Shown here: positions 16,484 to 25,380 of the stretch, one piece after another
How the letters are laid out: each line of letters begins with the position of its first letter
How positions within the stretch are numbered: the stretch's first letter is position 1
Assembly (NCBI RefSeq): GCF_013839525.1
Contig: NZ_JACDIS010000016.1
Coordinates: forward strand, 16,943 to 80,942
Length of the DNA stretch: 64,000 nucleotides
DNA from: Chthonobacter rhizosphaerae
GTDB taxonomy: Bacteria; Pseudomonadota; Alphaproteobacteria; Rhizobiales; Pleomorphomonadaceae
Reading direction: 5' to 3'
Notes under the pieces: model-generated
What the model was told of the DNA's origin: nothing
Database searches by the model: none
The model's input: the letters and a program-made list of their open reading frames with translations, nothing else
Translations under genes and position numbers: made by a program

Positions 16484-16533
16484 CTCGCCGGTCCAAACCG
16501 TCCGGTCCGACCTCGCCGGTCCAAGCTGTCCGG
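16484..16533. repeat. Two 22-bp direct repeats, 28-bp period
   Basis: The word beginning CTCGCCGGTCCAA and ending GTCCGG occurs at 16484-16505 and 16512-16533 with two mismatches. It lies in the 285-bp gap between the first imelysin gene and the di-heme cytochrome gene. It could be a protein binding array or a slipped-strand duplication. Confidence 0.55.
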
Positions 16534-16653
16534 GCGCTCGTAGCACGATGGGTCGACCCTCCGCCCGGACGGAGGGCGACAGGCTTGATTGGTCCGCCAT
16601 GCCCGCCCGTGGCATGGTCCCGGCCTTGGCCATCCGGCCGCTCGAGGCATGAC

Positions 16654-18126
16654 ATGGTTCGGTGGGTGCTCCTGATGCTGGCGTCCGGGACGGCGGTCCT
16701 TTCCGCCGCCGGCGCCGTCGCGTCGGGCGCGCTCGACCACCGGACCGACCTCTCCCCGGCGGACCGCGACCGGGTCGCGCGAATCCTCCAGCCGCCCGCC
16801 GACTTCACCGCCCCTGAGCCGTTCGAGCGCATGCCCGGCGGCGGCGCCACCACCCGCATCGCCCGGGGGCCGGCCTCCTTCCGCCAGCCGCTCGGCAATC
16901 TCGACCCGGACGGCGAGCAGACCTTCGGCCTCGGCAACGGGCTCTTCAAGAAGCTCTGGGTCGCCGCCCCGTCCTCCACCCAGGCCTCCGACGGCCTCGG
17001 CCCGCTCTACAACGCCCGCGCCTGCCGCAGCTGCCACATCAACGACGGCCGCGGCCGCTCCGGCGGCGAGGACGGCTTCGTGCTCCGCCTCGGCCTGCCC
17101 GGACCGGGCGGCATGGACCCGCACCCGGTCTACGGCCGCCAGATCCAGGACCGCGCCGCGCCCGGCCTTTCCGCCGAGGGCAGGGTGGCGGTCACCTGGA
17201 CCGAGGAGCCCGTCACCCTCGCCGACGGCGCCGTCGTGTCGCTCCGCCGCCCGGCCTACAGCCTTGCCGACCCCGCCCATGGCCCGCTCGCCGAGGGCGT
17301 CGCCCTGTCGCCGCGCATCGCCCAGCCGATGATCGGCCTCGGCCTCCTGGAGGCCATCCACGAGGGCGACATCCTCGCCGCCGCCGACCCGGACGACGCC
17401 GACGGCGACGGCATCTCCGGCCGGCCGAACCGCGTCGTCGATCCCGCCACCGGGGCCGCCGGTCTCGGCCGGTTCGGCTGGAAGGCCGCCGAGCCGACCC
17501 TCCGGTCCCAGGCCGCCCAGGCCTTCTCCGCCGACATGGGCCTCTCCACCGCCTTCCACCCGGACCCCGCCGGAGACTGCACCGCCGCCCAGGCGGACTG
17601 CCGCGCCCGCCCCACCGGCGTGCAGGCCCGGCTCGGCGCCGAGGAGATTCCGGACCCGGTGCTCGACCTCGTCGCCTTCTACGCCCGCACGGTGGCCGTC
17701 CCCATGCGCGAGACCGCGGCCGACCCGCTGGTCCTCGCCGGCAAGCGCCAGTTCCACGCGGCCGGCTGCGCGTCCTGCCACACGCCGAAGTTCGTCACCC
17801 GCCGCGATGCCGCCCTGAAGGAACTCGCCTTCCAGCTGGTCTGGCCCTACACCGACCTCCTCCTCCACGACATGGGCGACGACCTCGCCGACGGTCTCGC
17901 CGAAGGCGACGCCACCGGCCGCGAGTGGCGCACGCCGCCGCTCTGGGGCCTCGGCCACACGGAGGCCGTCTCCGGCCGCACCGAATACCTCCACGACGGT
18001 CGCGCCCGTTCGGTCCTCGAGGCCATCCTCTGGCATGGGGGAGAAGCCGCCGCCGCCCGGGAGCATGTGATCGGCCTGTCGAAGCGCGACCGCGACGCCC
18101 TGATTGCATTCCTGCATTCGCTCTGA
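16654..18126 (+). CDS. Di-heme c-type cytochrome (DUF1111, thiol-oxidoreductase-like)
   Basis: A 490-residue secreted protein from ATG 16654, with a signal peptide in the first 25 residues. Two heme-c sites are seen: CRSCHIN near residue 125 and CASCHTP near residue 371. The segments GLGPLYNARACRSCH, DADGDGISGRPN and the C-terminal EYLHDGRARSVLEAILWHGG are hallmarks of the DUF1111 di-heme family, which recurs beside imelysins in bacterial iron loci. It probably performs a redox step in the periplasm, for example on iron, but this has not been shown for this protein. The second imelysin begins 12 nt downstream. Confidence 0.9.
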   Translation: MVRWVLLMLASGTAVLSAAGAVASGALDHRTDLSPADRDRVARILQPPADFTAPEPFERMPGGGATTRIARGPASFRQPLGNLDPDGEQTFGLGNGLFKKLWVAAPSSTQASDGLGPLYNARACRSCHINDGRGRSGGEDGFVLRLGLPGPGGMDPHPVYGRQIQDRAAPGLSAEGRVAVTWTEEPVTLADGAVVSLRRPAYSLADPAHGPLAEGVALSPRIAQPMIGLGLLEAIHEGDILAAADPDDADGDGISGRPNRVVDPATGAAGLGRFGWKAAEPTLRSQAAQAFSADMGLSTAFHPDPAGDCTAAQADCRARPTGVQARLGAEEIPDPVLDLVAFYARTVAVPMRETAADPLVLAGKRQFHAAGCASCHTPKFVTRRDAALKELAFQLVWPYTDLLLHDMGDDLADGLAEGDATGREWRTPPLWGLGHTEAVSGRTEYLHDGRARSVLEAILWHGGEAAAAREHVIGLSKRDRDALIAFLHSL

Positions 18127-18138
18127 GGAAGACACCTC

Positions 18139-19272
18139 ATGCACCCGCCCTCCCGCGTCACGCTCGCCCTCTTCGCCATCCTCGCCGGCCTCGTCGTCCC
18201 CCTCGGGACGGCGACCGCCGACGACGATCCGACATCGTCCCACACGACCCCACAGGAGGAGGCCTATTCGCGGCTCGTCGCCGACATCATCGCCGATCAC
18301 ATTCGCCCGGCGACCGCGCGCTTCCGCGACGCCTCTGACGCCCTGGAGACCGCCGTCTCGGCGGCCTGCGCCACCCCGTCCGCCGCCGGGCTGGAAGACG
18401 CCCGCGCCGCGTTCGCCGGCGCCGTCCAGGCGCTCGCGGCGCTCGAACCGCTCCGCTACGGCCCGCTCGTCGAGGGCAACCGGCTGGAGAAGCTCGCCTT
18501 TTGGCCGGACCCGCGTGGCCTCGGCCTGAAGCAGGTGCAGGCGGTCCTTGCCGCCGAGGATCCGTCCGCCGCCGACCCCGCCACCCTCCCGGCCAAGTCC
18601 GTCGCCGTCCAGGGGCTGACCGCCCTGGAGTTCGTGCTGTTCGGCACCGGATCCGACATCCTCACGACATCGGGCGACACGAAATCCGCGTTCCGCTGCC
18701 GGTACGGCGTCGCGATCGCCGCCAATGTGTCCCGCCTGGCGACGGAGGTCGCCGCCGGATGGCAGCCGGGCGGCAGCGGCGACGTCTTCGTCACCGCCGG
18801 CCCGGACAACCCGATCTTTCTCACCCACCAGGAAGCAGCCGGCGAGATGATCTCCAGCATGGCGACCGCGCTCGAAATCATCGCCGAACAGAAGGTCAAG
18901 TCCATCCTCGGCGAAAGCCCGCAGCGCGCCAAGCCGAAACTGTCCGCCTTCTGGCGAAGCGGCCAGACGTTCACCACCATGGCCGCCACGCTCCAGTCGA
19001 TTTCGGACGAATTGGCCGCCAGCAGTGCCGCTGATCTGTTAAGCGCGGACGACCGCTGGCTCGTGGGCGCCGTCGATTTGGAGCTCCGGCAGGCCCGCGC
19101 CGCCGCCCTGTCCATCCCGGCGGACGCCGAGACGGCCTTCAAGGACCAGACCCTTCGCGACAAGCTCGGCTATATCCGGATCGCCGCATCCAGCCTGAAG
19201 ACGTCCATAGGCCAGTCCTATGCAACGGCACTCGGTCTCCAGCAAGGCTTCAACTCTCTGGACGGTGACTGA
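18139..19272 (+). CDS. Second imelysin family protein
   Basis: A 377-residue secreted protein; the signal peptide is in residues 1-28 (VTLALFAILAGLVVPLG). The imelysin core is visible in ALEPLRYGPLVEGNRLEKLAFWPDPRG and in TALEFVLFGTGSD, where the GxHxxE site is reduced to GLTALEF: the His is missing, as in many short imelysins. It is clearly a divergent paralogue of the gene at 15079. The DUF1513 gene starts 2 nt after its stop, so the two are translated from one message. Confidence 0.87.
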   Translation: MHPPSRVTLALFAILAGLVVPLGTATADDDPTSSHTTPQEEAYSRLVADIIADHIRPATARFRDASDALETAVSAACATPSAAGLEDARAAFAGAVQALAALEPLRYGPLVEGNRLEKLAFWPDPRGLGLKQVQAVLAAEDPSAADPATLPAKSVAVQGLTALEFVLFGTGSDILTTSGDTKSAFRCRYGVAIAANVSRLATEVAAGWQPGGSGDVFVTAGPDNPIFLTHQEAAGEMISSMATALEIIAEQKVKSILGESPQRAKPKLSAFWRSGQTFTTMAATLQSISDELAASSAADLLSADDRWLVGAVDLELRQARAAALSIPADAETAFKDQTLRDKLGYIRIAASSLKTSIGQSYATALGLQQGFNSLDGD

Positions 19273-19274
19273 TC

Positions 19275-20396
19275 ATGGCCGAACCGTCCCGCCGCGCCAT
19301 CCTCAACATGATCGCCGGCGCCGTCACCTTGCCGTTGCTCGGCCCACGCGCGATCTATGCTGCCGAGCCCTCCGCCGAACCTCTGTTCGCCGCCTGCGTC
19401 AAGCAGCCGGACGGCGCCTATGCGGTCGCCATCCTGGACGACGCCGGCACGATCCGCCGCCTTCACCCGCTCCCGGACCGGGGCCACGACATCGCCTTCG
19501 ATCCCGTCCGCCGCCGCTGCATCGCCTTCGCCCGTCGGCCCGGAACATTTGCCGTCGTCTTCGATCTTGCTGGCGAGAGCGAGCCGAAGATCCTTTCCAG
19601 CGCTCCTGGCCGCCACTTCTACGGCCACGGAGTCTTTTCCGCCGACGGATCTCTTCTCTACGCCACGGAGAACGACTTCGAGGCGGGTCGCGGCGTTGTC
19701 GGCATCTATGCCGCCGAGGCGGATTTCCGCCGTCTCGGGGAGGTGCCGACCGGCGGGGTCGGCCCGCACGAACTGGTCTGGCTGCCGGACGGCCGCACGC
19801 TCGCCATCGCCAACGGCGGCCTCGACACCCATCCGGATTTCGGCCGCGTCGACCTCAACGCCGCCGACATGGCCCCGTCGCTGACCCTGATGGATGCGTC
19901 AAGCCACCGCCTCCTGGCCTCGCAGGTCCTCGACAAGTCCTTGAGCCGGCTCTCGATCCGCCATCTCGCCGTCGATCGCCGGGGCGCGGTCTGGTTCGGC
20001 GGCCAGTACGAGGGCGATCCGGCCGAGCACCCGCCGCTGGTCGGCCGGCTCACCCCCGGCGCCGGCGTGGACCTCTTCTCGCTGCCACCCGAGATCCGGC
20101 CGCGAACCCGCAACTATATCGGCTCGGTCGCGGCGTCCGCCGACGGCGACGCCGTCGCCTTCTCGGCCCCGCGCGGCAATCTCGTGTTCGCGCTCGACGC
20201 CGCGTCCGGGCGCTATCTGGGAGACGCCGCCTTTCGCGACGGCTGCGGTCTCGCCCCGGCGGCCCGGGCGTCCGGCCTCGTCGTCACGGCCGGCACGGGT
20301 CGGGTGGCCCGGCTGGAAACGGCCGACGGCCTCGCCTTGAAGCCCGTCGCCGCCGAGCCGGTAGCGTTCGACAACCACCTCGCGCGCCTGGCGTAA
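19275..20396 (+). CDS. DUF1513 beta-propeller-like protein with Tat-type signal
   Basis: A 373-residue protein. Residues 5-30 (SRRAILNMIAGAVTLPLLGP) look like a twin-arginine signal, so a folded periplasmic product is likely. The body carries repeating strands typical of a propeller: FYGHGVFSADGSLLYATEND, VGPHELVWLPDGRTLAIANG and SIRHLAVDRRGAVWFGGQ. DUF1513 proteins are regular partners of imelysin and di-heme cytochrome genes in iron-related loci. The biochemical role is unknown. It is the last gene of the operon; the next gene is convergent. Confidence 0.88.
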   Translation: MAEPSRRAILNMIAGAVTLPLLGPRAIYAAEPSAEPLFAACVKQPDGAYAVAILDDAGTIRRLHPLPDRGHDIAFDPVRRRCIAFARRPGTFAVVFDLAGESEPKILSSAPGRHFYGHGVFSADGSLLYATENDFEAGRGVVGIYAAEADFRRLGEVPTGGVGPHELVWLPDGRTLAIANGGLDTHPDFGRVDLNAADMAPSLTLMDASSHRLLASQVLDKSLSRLSIRHLAVDRRGAVWFGGQYEGDPAEHPPLVGRLTPGAGVDLFSLPPEIRPRTRNYIGSVAASADGDAVAFSAPRGNLVFALDAASGRYLGDAAFRDGCGLAPAARASGLVVTAGTGRVARLETADGLALKPVAAEPVAFDNHLARLA

Positions 20397-20423
20397 GCCG
20401 CGGCGTCGCAAAGGCATTCCGGA

Positions 20424-21356
20424 TTAGGCGGCATCCAGCTCGCGCCGCCACGGCGGGTTGGCGCCCGCGCGCGAGCAGGTGATCGCGGCGCACTTTACGC
20501 CGAACCCGAGCGCGTTCGCGATGTCCGCCGCCGTCGCGCCTTCCAGCGCCTCGCGCTCGATCAACTGGGCCTCCTTCAGGGCCACCAGCGTGGTGCCCTG
20601 GAAGGTGTCGCCCGCGCCGATGGTGTCCACCACGTCCACCTTGGGGGCGGGCACCTCCACGCATCCGGCCGTCTTGTGCCAGGCGATCACGCCCTTGCCG
20701 CCGCGCGTCACGATCACCAGCGTCGCGCCGCCCGAAAGAAGAGCCTCGGCCTTCGGAGCGTAATCGCTGCCGCCGTACAAGTAGTCGAAGTCCACGTCCG
20801 ACATGCGGACGATGTCCGCGTTGGCGGCGAACGCCTCCATCCGCCGGCCATAGTCCGCCTTGTCCCGGACGAGCGACGGCCGGCAGTTCGGGTCGAAGGA
20901 AACGGTGGTCAAGTCTCTGGCGGCCTTGGCCATTTCGAGCGTGGAGGTCGACACCGGATCGTTGATCAGCGTGGTCGACCCCACATGGATGGCGTCCACC
21001 GCCGCGAACGGAATCGACCCGGCCTTGTAGGTCCACAGCCGGGCGGCCGTGGTCTCGTCGTAGAAGGCGTAGTGCGGTTCCCCGTCCACGAACCGCACGA
21101 AAGCCAGGGTCGCCTCCGTATCCGACCGGTCCACATAGCGCAAATCCACCTTGGAGGCGGTCGCGTGGTCGGCGATCATCTGGCCGAACATGTCCTTGGA
21201 CAGGCCGCCCACAAGGCCGGCCGGCACGCCGAGCCGGGCCATCGCGACGGCGATGTTCAGGCAGGAGCCGCCCACCACCGGCACATAGGCGTCCCGCCCG
21301 TCCTGGGCCTTCACCGGAACGAAGTCGATCAGCGCGTCGCCACAGCTCAGAAGCAT
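20424..21356 (-). CDS. PfkB family carbohydrate kinase (fructokinase-like)
   Basis: A 310-residue cytosolic kinase of the ribokinase fold. N-terminal sugar-binding GGSCLNIAVAMARLG and the C-terminal catalytic signature VVDTIGAGDTFQGTT (anion hole and catalytic Asp) are intact. SFDPNCRPSLV is the second PfkB block. ATP-dependent phosphorylation of fructose or a related sugar is likely, but close relatives differ in substrate. It stands alone on the minus strand, between the iron operon and the tungstate transporter. Confidence 0.87.
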   Translation of the reverse strand: MLLSCGDALIDFVPVKAQDGRDAYVPVVGGSCLNIAVAMARLGVPAGLVGGLSKDMFGQMIADHATASKVDLRYVDRSDTEATLAFVRFVDGEPHYAFYDETTAARLWTYKAGSIPFAAVDAIHVGSTTLINDPVSTSTLEMAKAARDLTTVSFDPNCRPSLVRDKADYGRRMEAFAANADIVRMSDVDFDYLYGGSDYAPKAEALLSGGATLVIVTRGGKGVIAWHKTAGCVEVPAPKVDVVDTIGAGDTFQGTTLVALKEAQLIEREALEGATAADIANALGFGVKCAAITCSRAGANPPWRRELDAA

Positions 21357-21468
21357 CGGATCGGGCCCATGAGAGAGGGTCGGGTGCGGCGGAAGGACCC
21401 GCCGCCTCGGTCGCCCTTGCTAGCCCCAAAGGCCCGCTCGATCAATGCCGTCGCGCGGCTCCGCCCGG

Positions 21469-22308
21469 TCAGGTGCCGGACGGCGCGGCGTTCGGGTAGA
21501 AGAGCTGCTCGCCGTCGATTCTGAACCCGGCGATGGCCGCCTGGCCTTCCTTGGAGATCAACCAGTCCACGAAGACTTGGCCGAGATCCGCCTTCACCGT
21601 CGGAATCTTCTCCGGGTTCACCAGGATCACGCCATACTGGTTGAAGAGCGACGCGTCACCTTCCACCAGGATCGCGAGATCGCCTCTGTTCTTGAACGAA
21701 GCCCAGGTCGCCCGGTCGGTCAGCGCGTAGGCGTCCATGCCGGTCGCCACGTTCAGGGTCTGCCCCATGCCGGAGCCGGTCTCCCGATACCAGGTGCCGG
21801 ACGCGGCCTTCACGTCCACGCCCGCCGCCTTCCAGAGCTTCAACTCCGCCTTGTGGGTGCCGCTGTCGTCCCCGCGCGAGGCGAACGGCGCCCCCGCCTC
21901 GGCGATCGCCTTCAACGCTCCGGCGGCGTCGTTGCCGCCGGCCACCTTGGCCGGATCGGCCTTCGGCCCGACGATGACGAAGTCGTTGTACATCACGTCG
22001 AAGCGCTTCACGCCGTAGCCTGCCGCCACGAACGCCTCCTCGTCCGCCTTGGCATGGACGAGCAGCACGTCGCCGTCGCCGTTCTGGGCGTTCTTGATCG
22101 CCTGCCCGGTGCCGACGGCGACCACGTCCACCCGGATGCCGGTCTTCTCGGTGAACTTCGGCAACAGATGGTCGAACAGCCCGGAATTGGCCGTCGAGGT
22201 GGTGGACTGCACCAGGATCGACTTTTCCTCCGCGATGCCGGCGCCCGCCCCCATGGCGGACAGGAGGGCGGCGGCCGTCAGGCCGAACAGATGGCGGCGA
22301 GTAATCAC
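21469..22308 (-). CDS. tupA: Tungstate ABC transporter, substrate-binding protein
   Basis: A 279-residue protein from the GTG at 22308, which has AGGAG at the right distance; a TTG 5 codons upstream overlaps that site and is rejected. The N-terminus (ITRRHLFGLTAAALLSA) is a twin-arginine-like export signal. The start of the mature part, ILVQSTTSTANSGLFDHL, is the TupA anion-binding signature, with FASRGDDSGTHKAE later. It captures tungstate in the periplasm for tungsten cofactor enzymes. It is the third gene of a permease-ATPase-binding protein operon. Confidence 0.9.
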   Translation of the reverse strand: MITRRHLFGLTAAALLSAMGAGAGIAEEKSILVQSTTSTANSGLFDHLLPKFTEKTGIRVDVVAVGTGQAIKNAQNGDGDVLLVHAKADEEAFVAAGYGVKRFDVMYNDFVIVGPKADPAKVAGGNDAAGALKAIAEAGAPFASRGDDSGTHKAELKLWKAAGVDVKAASGTWYRETGSGMGQTLNVATGMDAYALTDRATWASFKNRGDLAILVEGDASLFNQYGVILVNPEKIPTVKADLGQVFVDWLISKEGQAAIAGFRIDGEQLFYPNAAPSGT

Positions 22309-22341
22309 GGGCGGTCTCCTCAATAAAGGTCGAGAAAAAGC

Positions 22342-23091
22342 TCAGATAAGCAGCCGTCCGGCCAGATAGGCCCTGGCGGCCTCGCTGGCGGGGCCGGCGA
22401 AGAAGCGCTCGGCCGGCGTCTCCTCGGTCACGCGGCCGGCGTGAAGGAACACCACCCGGTCGGCCAGCCGCCGGGCCTGCGCCACGTCGTGAGTGACGAG
22501 GACCACCGCCGTCCCGGAGGCAGCCTCCCGGCGGATCACCGCCTCGATGGCGCCGACCGACGCCGGGTCGAGGCTCGCGGTCGGCTCGTCGAGGAGCAGC
22601 ACGTCCGGCCGGTCCACCAGCGCCCGCGCCAGCGCCAGCCGCTGGCGTTCGCCGCCCGAAAGCACCCGGGCGGGCCGGTGCGCGAGGGCCGTGAGGCCGA
22701 CGCCCGCCAGTGCGGTCTCGGCCGCGCTCCGGGGCAGGCGGCGGAGGTCCGACACGTAGGTGAGATTGGCGAGGACCGACCGGCGGAGCAGCACCGGATC
22801 CTGGAACACGAAGCCGATCCGCCGCCGCACCACGTCGTCCGGCGCCCGGCCGGCCCAGGTCACCGTGCCGGCGTCCGGTAGGATCAGCCCGTCGAGCGCC
22901 TTGAGGAGCACGCTCTTGCCGGCGCCGTTCGGCCCCAGCAGCACGGTGACGCCGCCCCCCTGCAGGGTGAAGGTGACGGACGCCAGGACCGGCTGATCGC
23001 CGCGGCGGAGCGCCAGTTCCCGCACCACGAGCGGCAGCAAGGGCGACGCGCGGCCCGTGACCTGGAGGTTGGGCGGGCAGCCGTCAGCCAT
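22342..23091 (-). CDS. tupC: Tungstate ABC transporter, ATP-binding protein
   Basis: A 249-residue ABC ATPase. Walker A LLGPNGAGKSVLLKAL (residues about 52-67), Q-loop VFQDPVLLRR, signature LSGGERQRLALARAL, Walker B VLLLDEPTASLDP and the H-loop THD are all present, so it should be active. The first 28 residues precede the fold. The gene overlaps the permease gene by 8 nt and is followed by the binding protein after 33 nt. Confidence 0.9.
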   Translation of the reverse strand: MADGCPPNLQVTGRASPLLPLVVRELALRRGDQPVLASVTFTLQGGGVTVLLGPNGAGKSVLLKALDGLILPDAGTVTWAGRAPDDVVRRRIGFVFQDPVLLRRSVLANLTYVSDLRRLPRSAAETALAGVGLTALAHRPARVLSGGERQRLALARALVDRPDVLLLDEPTASLDPASVGAIEAVIRREAASGTAVVLVTHDVAQARRLADRVVFLHAGRVTEETPAERFFAGPASEAARAYLAGRLLI

Positions 23092-23791
23092 GGCCGGCCT
23101 CCTCGGCCCGGAGCCTCAGGGCCATGACCGCGCCGTTGACGCCGAGCGCCACCAGCATCAGCACGAAACCGAGCGCCAGCGCGAGGGCGAGGTCGCCCTT
23201 GGAGGTTTCCAGCGCGATGGCCGTCGTCATCACCCGGGTCACGTGGTCGATGTTGCCGCCGACCACGATCACCGCGCCGACCTCGGCGATGGCCCGCCCG
23301 AACCCGGCGAGGCCGACGGTGACGAGGGCCGAACGCCCGTCCCAGAGGAGGGTGGCGAGCCGCGTCCGCCAGGGCACCACCAGCGACCGGAACGTCTCGT
23401 CATAGTCGCGCGCGAGGGACTCCACCGTCTGGCGGGCCAGCGCCGCGACGAGCGGCGTCACCAGCACCGCCTGGGCGATCACCATGGCCGTCGGCGTGTA
23501 GAGGAGGCCAAGAAAGCCGAGCGGCCCGGCGCGGGACAGGAGCATGTAGACGAGGAGGCCGATCACCACCGGCGGCAGCCCCATCAGGGAATTGAGCGCG
23601 ACGATCACCGCCCGCCGCCCCGGAAACCGCGAAAAGCCCACCAGCGCGCCGAGCGGCAGGCCGATGAGGCAGGCGCAGGCCACGGCGCCGAGGCTGACCG
23701 CGAGCGACCGGCCGATGATCTCCATCAGCACCGGATCGCCATTGAAAAGCAGAGAGGCCGCGAGCCCGAAGGCGGCACCGAAATCCTGCAC
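23084..23791 (-). CDS. tupB: Tungstate ABC transporter, permease
   Basis: A 235-residue inner-membrane protein from the GTG at 23791, preceded by GGGAGA. An upstream in-frame stretch is basic and soluble and is not counted. About five membrane segments are seen. The EAA-loop-like segment is DYDETFRSLVVPWRTRL, and AEVGAVIVVGGNI is typical of molybdate/tungstate permeases. It is the first gene of the operon; its promoter should lie in the divergent gap before the ferredoxin reductase gene. Confidence 0.88.
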   Translation of the reverse strand: MQDFGAAFGLAASLLFNGDPVLMEIIGRSLAVSLGAVACACLIGLPLGALVGFSRFPGRRAVIVALNSLMGLPPVVIGLLVYMLLSRAGPLGFLGLLYTPTAMVIAQAVLVTPLVAALARQTVESLARDYDETFRSLVVPWRTRLATLLWDGRSALVTVGLAGFGRAIAEVGAVIVVGGNIDHVTRVMTTAIALETSKGDLALALALGFVLMLVALGVNGAVMALRLRAEEAGHG

Positions 23792-24019
23792 CTGTCGTGT
23801 CTCCCACTTTTCCCGTCGTCTTTGTCCGCGCAATCTGGTCTATCCGGGACCGAGACTTCGCAGTGCGGGCGGCGACGCGATCGGCCGATTAGTGTCAGCC
23901 TGGATGCGGTCCAACAAGGTGAAGCGGTGCATTTTTCCGCGCGACGGACGAAAAATCGCAGGATGTCGTCACGCTCTGGAAAAAACGCACTCTGAAGCAG
24001 GTCTGCGCAGGAGAGCGGC

Positions 24020-25249
24020 ATGGTCGGTGGGATCGTGGTTGTGGGTGGTGGGCACGCCGGCGCGGCCCTGGTCGCGTCCTTGCGCAGCGAGGGCTACGAA
24101 GGACCGATCCGACTGGTGTCGGCGGAAGCGGAAATCCCCTACCAGCGGCCGCCGCTCTCCAAGGCCTTCCTGAAGGACACGTCCGCCGAAATCCTGCCGA
24201 TCAAGCCGGAGGCCTGGTACGCCGCCAACCGGGTGGACGTGGACCTCGCCGTCACCGCCACCGCGATCGACCGGCAGGCGCGCACCATCCACCTCTCCGA
24301 TGGCCGGACCGTGCCCTACGAGGGGCTGGCGCTCGCCCTCGGCGCCCGCGTCCGCAAGCCGGCCGTGCCCGGCGCCGACCTCGACGGCATCCTCTATCTC
24401 CGGTCGACCGCCGATGCCCGGATCCTGCGCGAGGCCCTGGTCGCCGCGAAGGATGTGGTGGTGGTCGGCGGCGGCTTCATCGGCCTGGAGGTGGCCGCGA
24501 CCGCCGCGCTCCTCGGCAAGGCCGTGACCGTGCTGGAGGCGGCGCCGCGGCTCATGGGCCGGGCTGTCGCGCCGGAGGTATCCACCATCATGCTCGCCCG
24601 CCACCGCGCCGCCGGCATCGACGTGCGGCTGAACACCTCGCTCGTGTCGTTCGAGGGCGAGCGCGGCCGGGTTATGGCCGTGCGCGGATCGGGGGAGGGG
24701 TCGGCCATCCCGGCGGACCTCGTCCTCGTCGGCATCGGCGTGATCCCGAACGTGGAGATCGCCGAGGCGGCCGGCCTTGCGGTGGACGGCGGCCTGCTCG
24801 TCGACGACCACGCGGTCACGTCCGACCACACCATCGTGGCGAGCGGCGACGGCGTGGTGTTCGACCACTGGCAGGCCGGGCGGCGGCTCCGCGTGGAATC
24901 GGTGCAGAACGCCACCGACCAGTCGCGCCACGCCGCCCTGGCGCTTCTTCACAAGCCGGACCCCTACCGCTCGGTGCCGTGGTTCTGGTCCGACCAGGGG
25001 CCGACCAAGCTGCAGATGGTCGGCCTCTCCCACGGCGCGGACCGGACGGTGGTGCGCGGCAATCCGCAGGAGGGCCGCTTCTCCGTCTTCCACTACGCTG
25101 GCGACCGGCTCGTCGCCATCGACAGCGTCGACCGCCCCGCCGATCACATGATCGGACGCCGCCTGCTCGCCGCCGGAACGCCCCTGCCGCCCGAGCTCGC
25201 CGCCGACGAGAGCGTGGACCTGAAGGCCCTCGCCGGCCCGACGCGATAG
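24020..25249 (+). CDS. FAD-dependent ferredoxin reductase (rhodocoxin/putidaredoxin reductase type)
   Basis: A 409-residue flavoprotein. The FAD site VVGGGHAGAALVASLR opens the protein, PYQRPPLSKAFL is the family hallmark, and NAD(P)H binds at VVVGGGFIGLEVAATAALLG (residues about 149-168). GDGVVFDHWQ and ESVQNATDQSRHAA complete the FAD-binding part. Such enzymes pass electrons from NADH to a 2Fe-2S ferredoxin feeding a P450 or oxygenase. No ferredoxin or oxygenase gene is beside it, so its partner is elsewhere. Confidence 0.9.
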   Translation: MVGGIVVVGGGHAGAALVASLRSEGYEGPIRLVSAEAEIPYQRPPLSKAFLKDTSAEILPIKPEAWYAANRVDVDLAVTATAIDRQARTIHLSDGRTVPYEGLALALGARVRKPAVPGADLDGILYLRSTADARILREALVAAKDVVVVGGGFIGLEVAATAALLGKAVTVLEAAPRLMGRAVAPEVSTIMLARHRAAGIDVRLNTSLVSFEGERGRVMAVRGSGEGSAIPADLVLVGIGVIPNVEIAEAAGLAVDGGLLVDDHAVTSDHTIVASGDGVVFDHWQAGRRLRVESVQNATDQSRHAALALLHKPDPYRSVPWFWSDQGPTKLQMVGLSHGADRTVVRGNPQEGRFSVFHYAGDRLVAIDSVDRPADHMIGRRLLAAGTPLPPELAADESVDLKALAGPTR

Positions 25250-25260
25250 CCCTAAGTTTA

Positions 25261-25276
25261 ATTCGGCCGGTTGAAT
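25261..25276. promoter_or_regulatory. Candidate XylR (LacI-type) operator upstream of the regulator
   Basis: ATTCGGCCGGTTGAAT is an imperfect dyad centred on CCGG with ATTC/GAAT ends, in the 131-bp gap before the LacI-type gene. Its reverse complement (ATTCAACCGGCC) matches the site at 26403-26417 (ATTCAATCGGCC) in 11 of 12 positions. Two copies flanking the regulator gene fit autoregulation and control of xylBA. Confidence 0.5.
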
Positions 25277-25380
25277 GTGACAGGTTGGACCCACGCGGAC
25301 CGCCCCCGATGAGGGGCGGTCGGATTGACGATGGGATCCCCTCGCGCTACTGATCAAATCAGAGCAGAGGAGGCCCGGCC

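Noticed and set aside
14749..18828. 1359-codon minus-strand open frame
   Set aside because: It lies antisense to imelysin, di-heme cytochrome and second imelysin genes, and shows no domain. Long antisense frames are expected at 70 percent GC.
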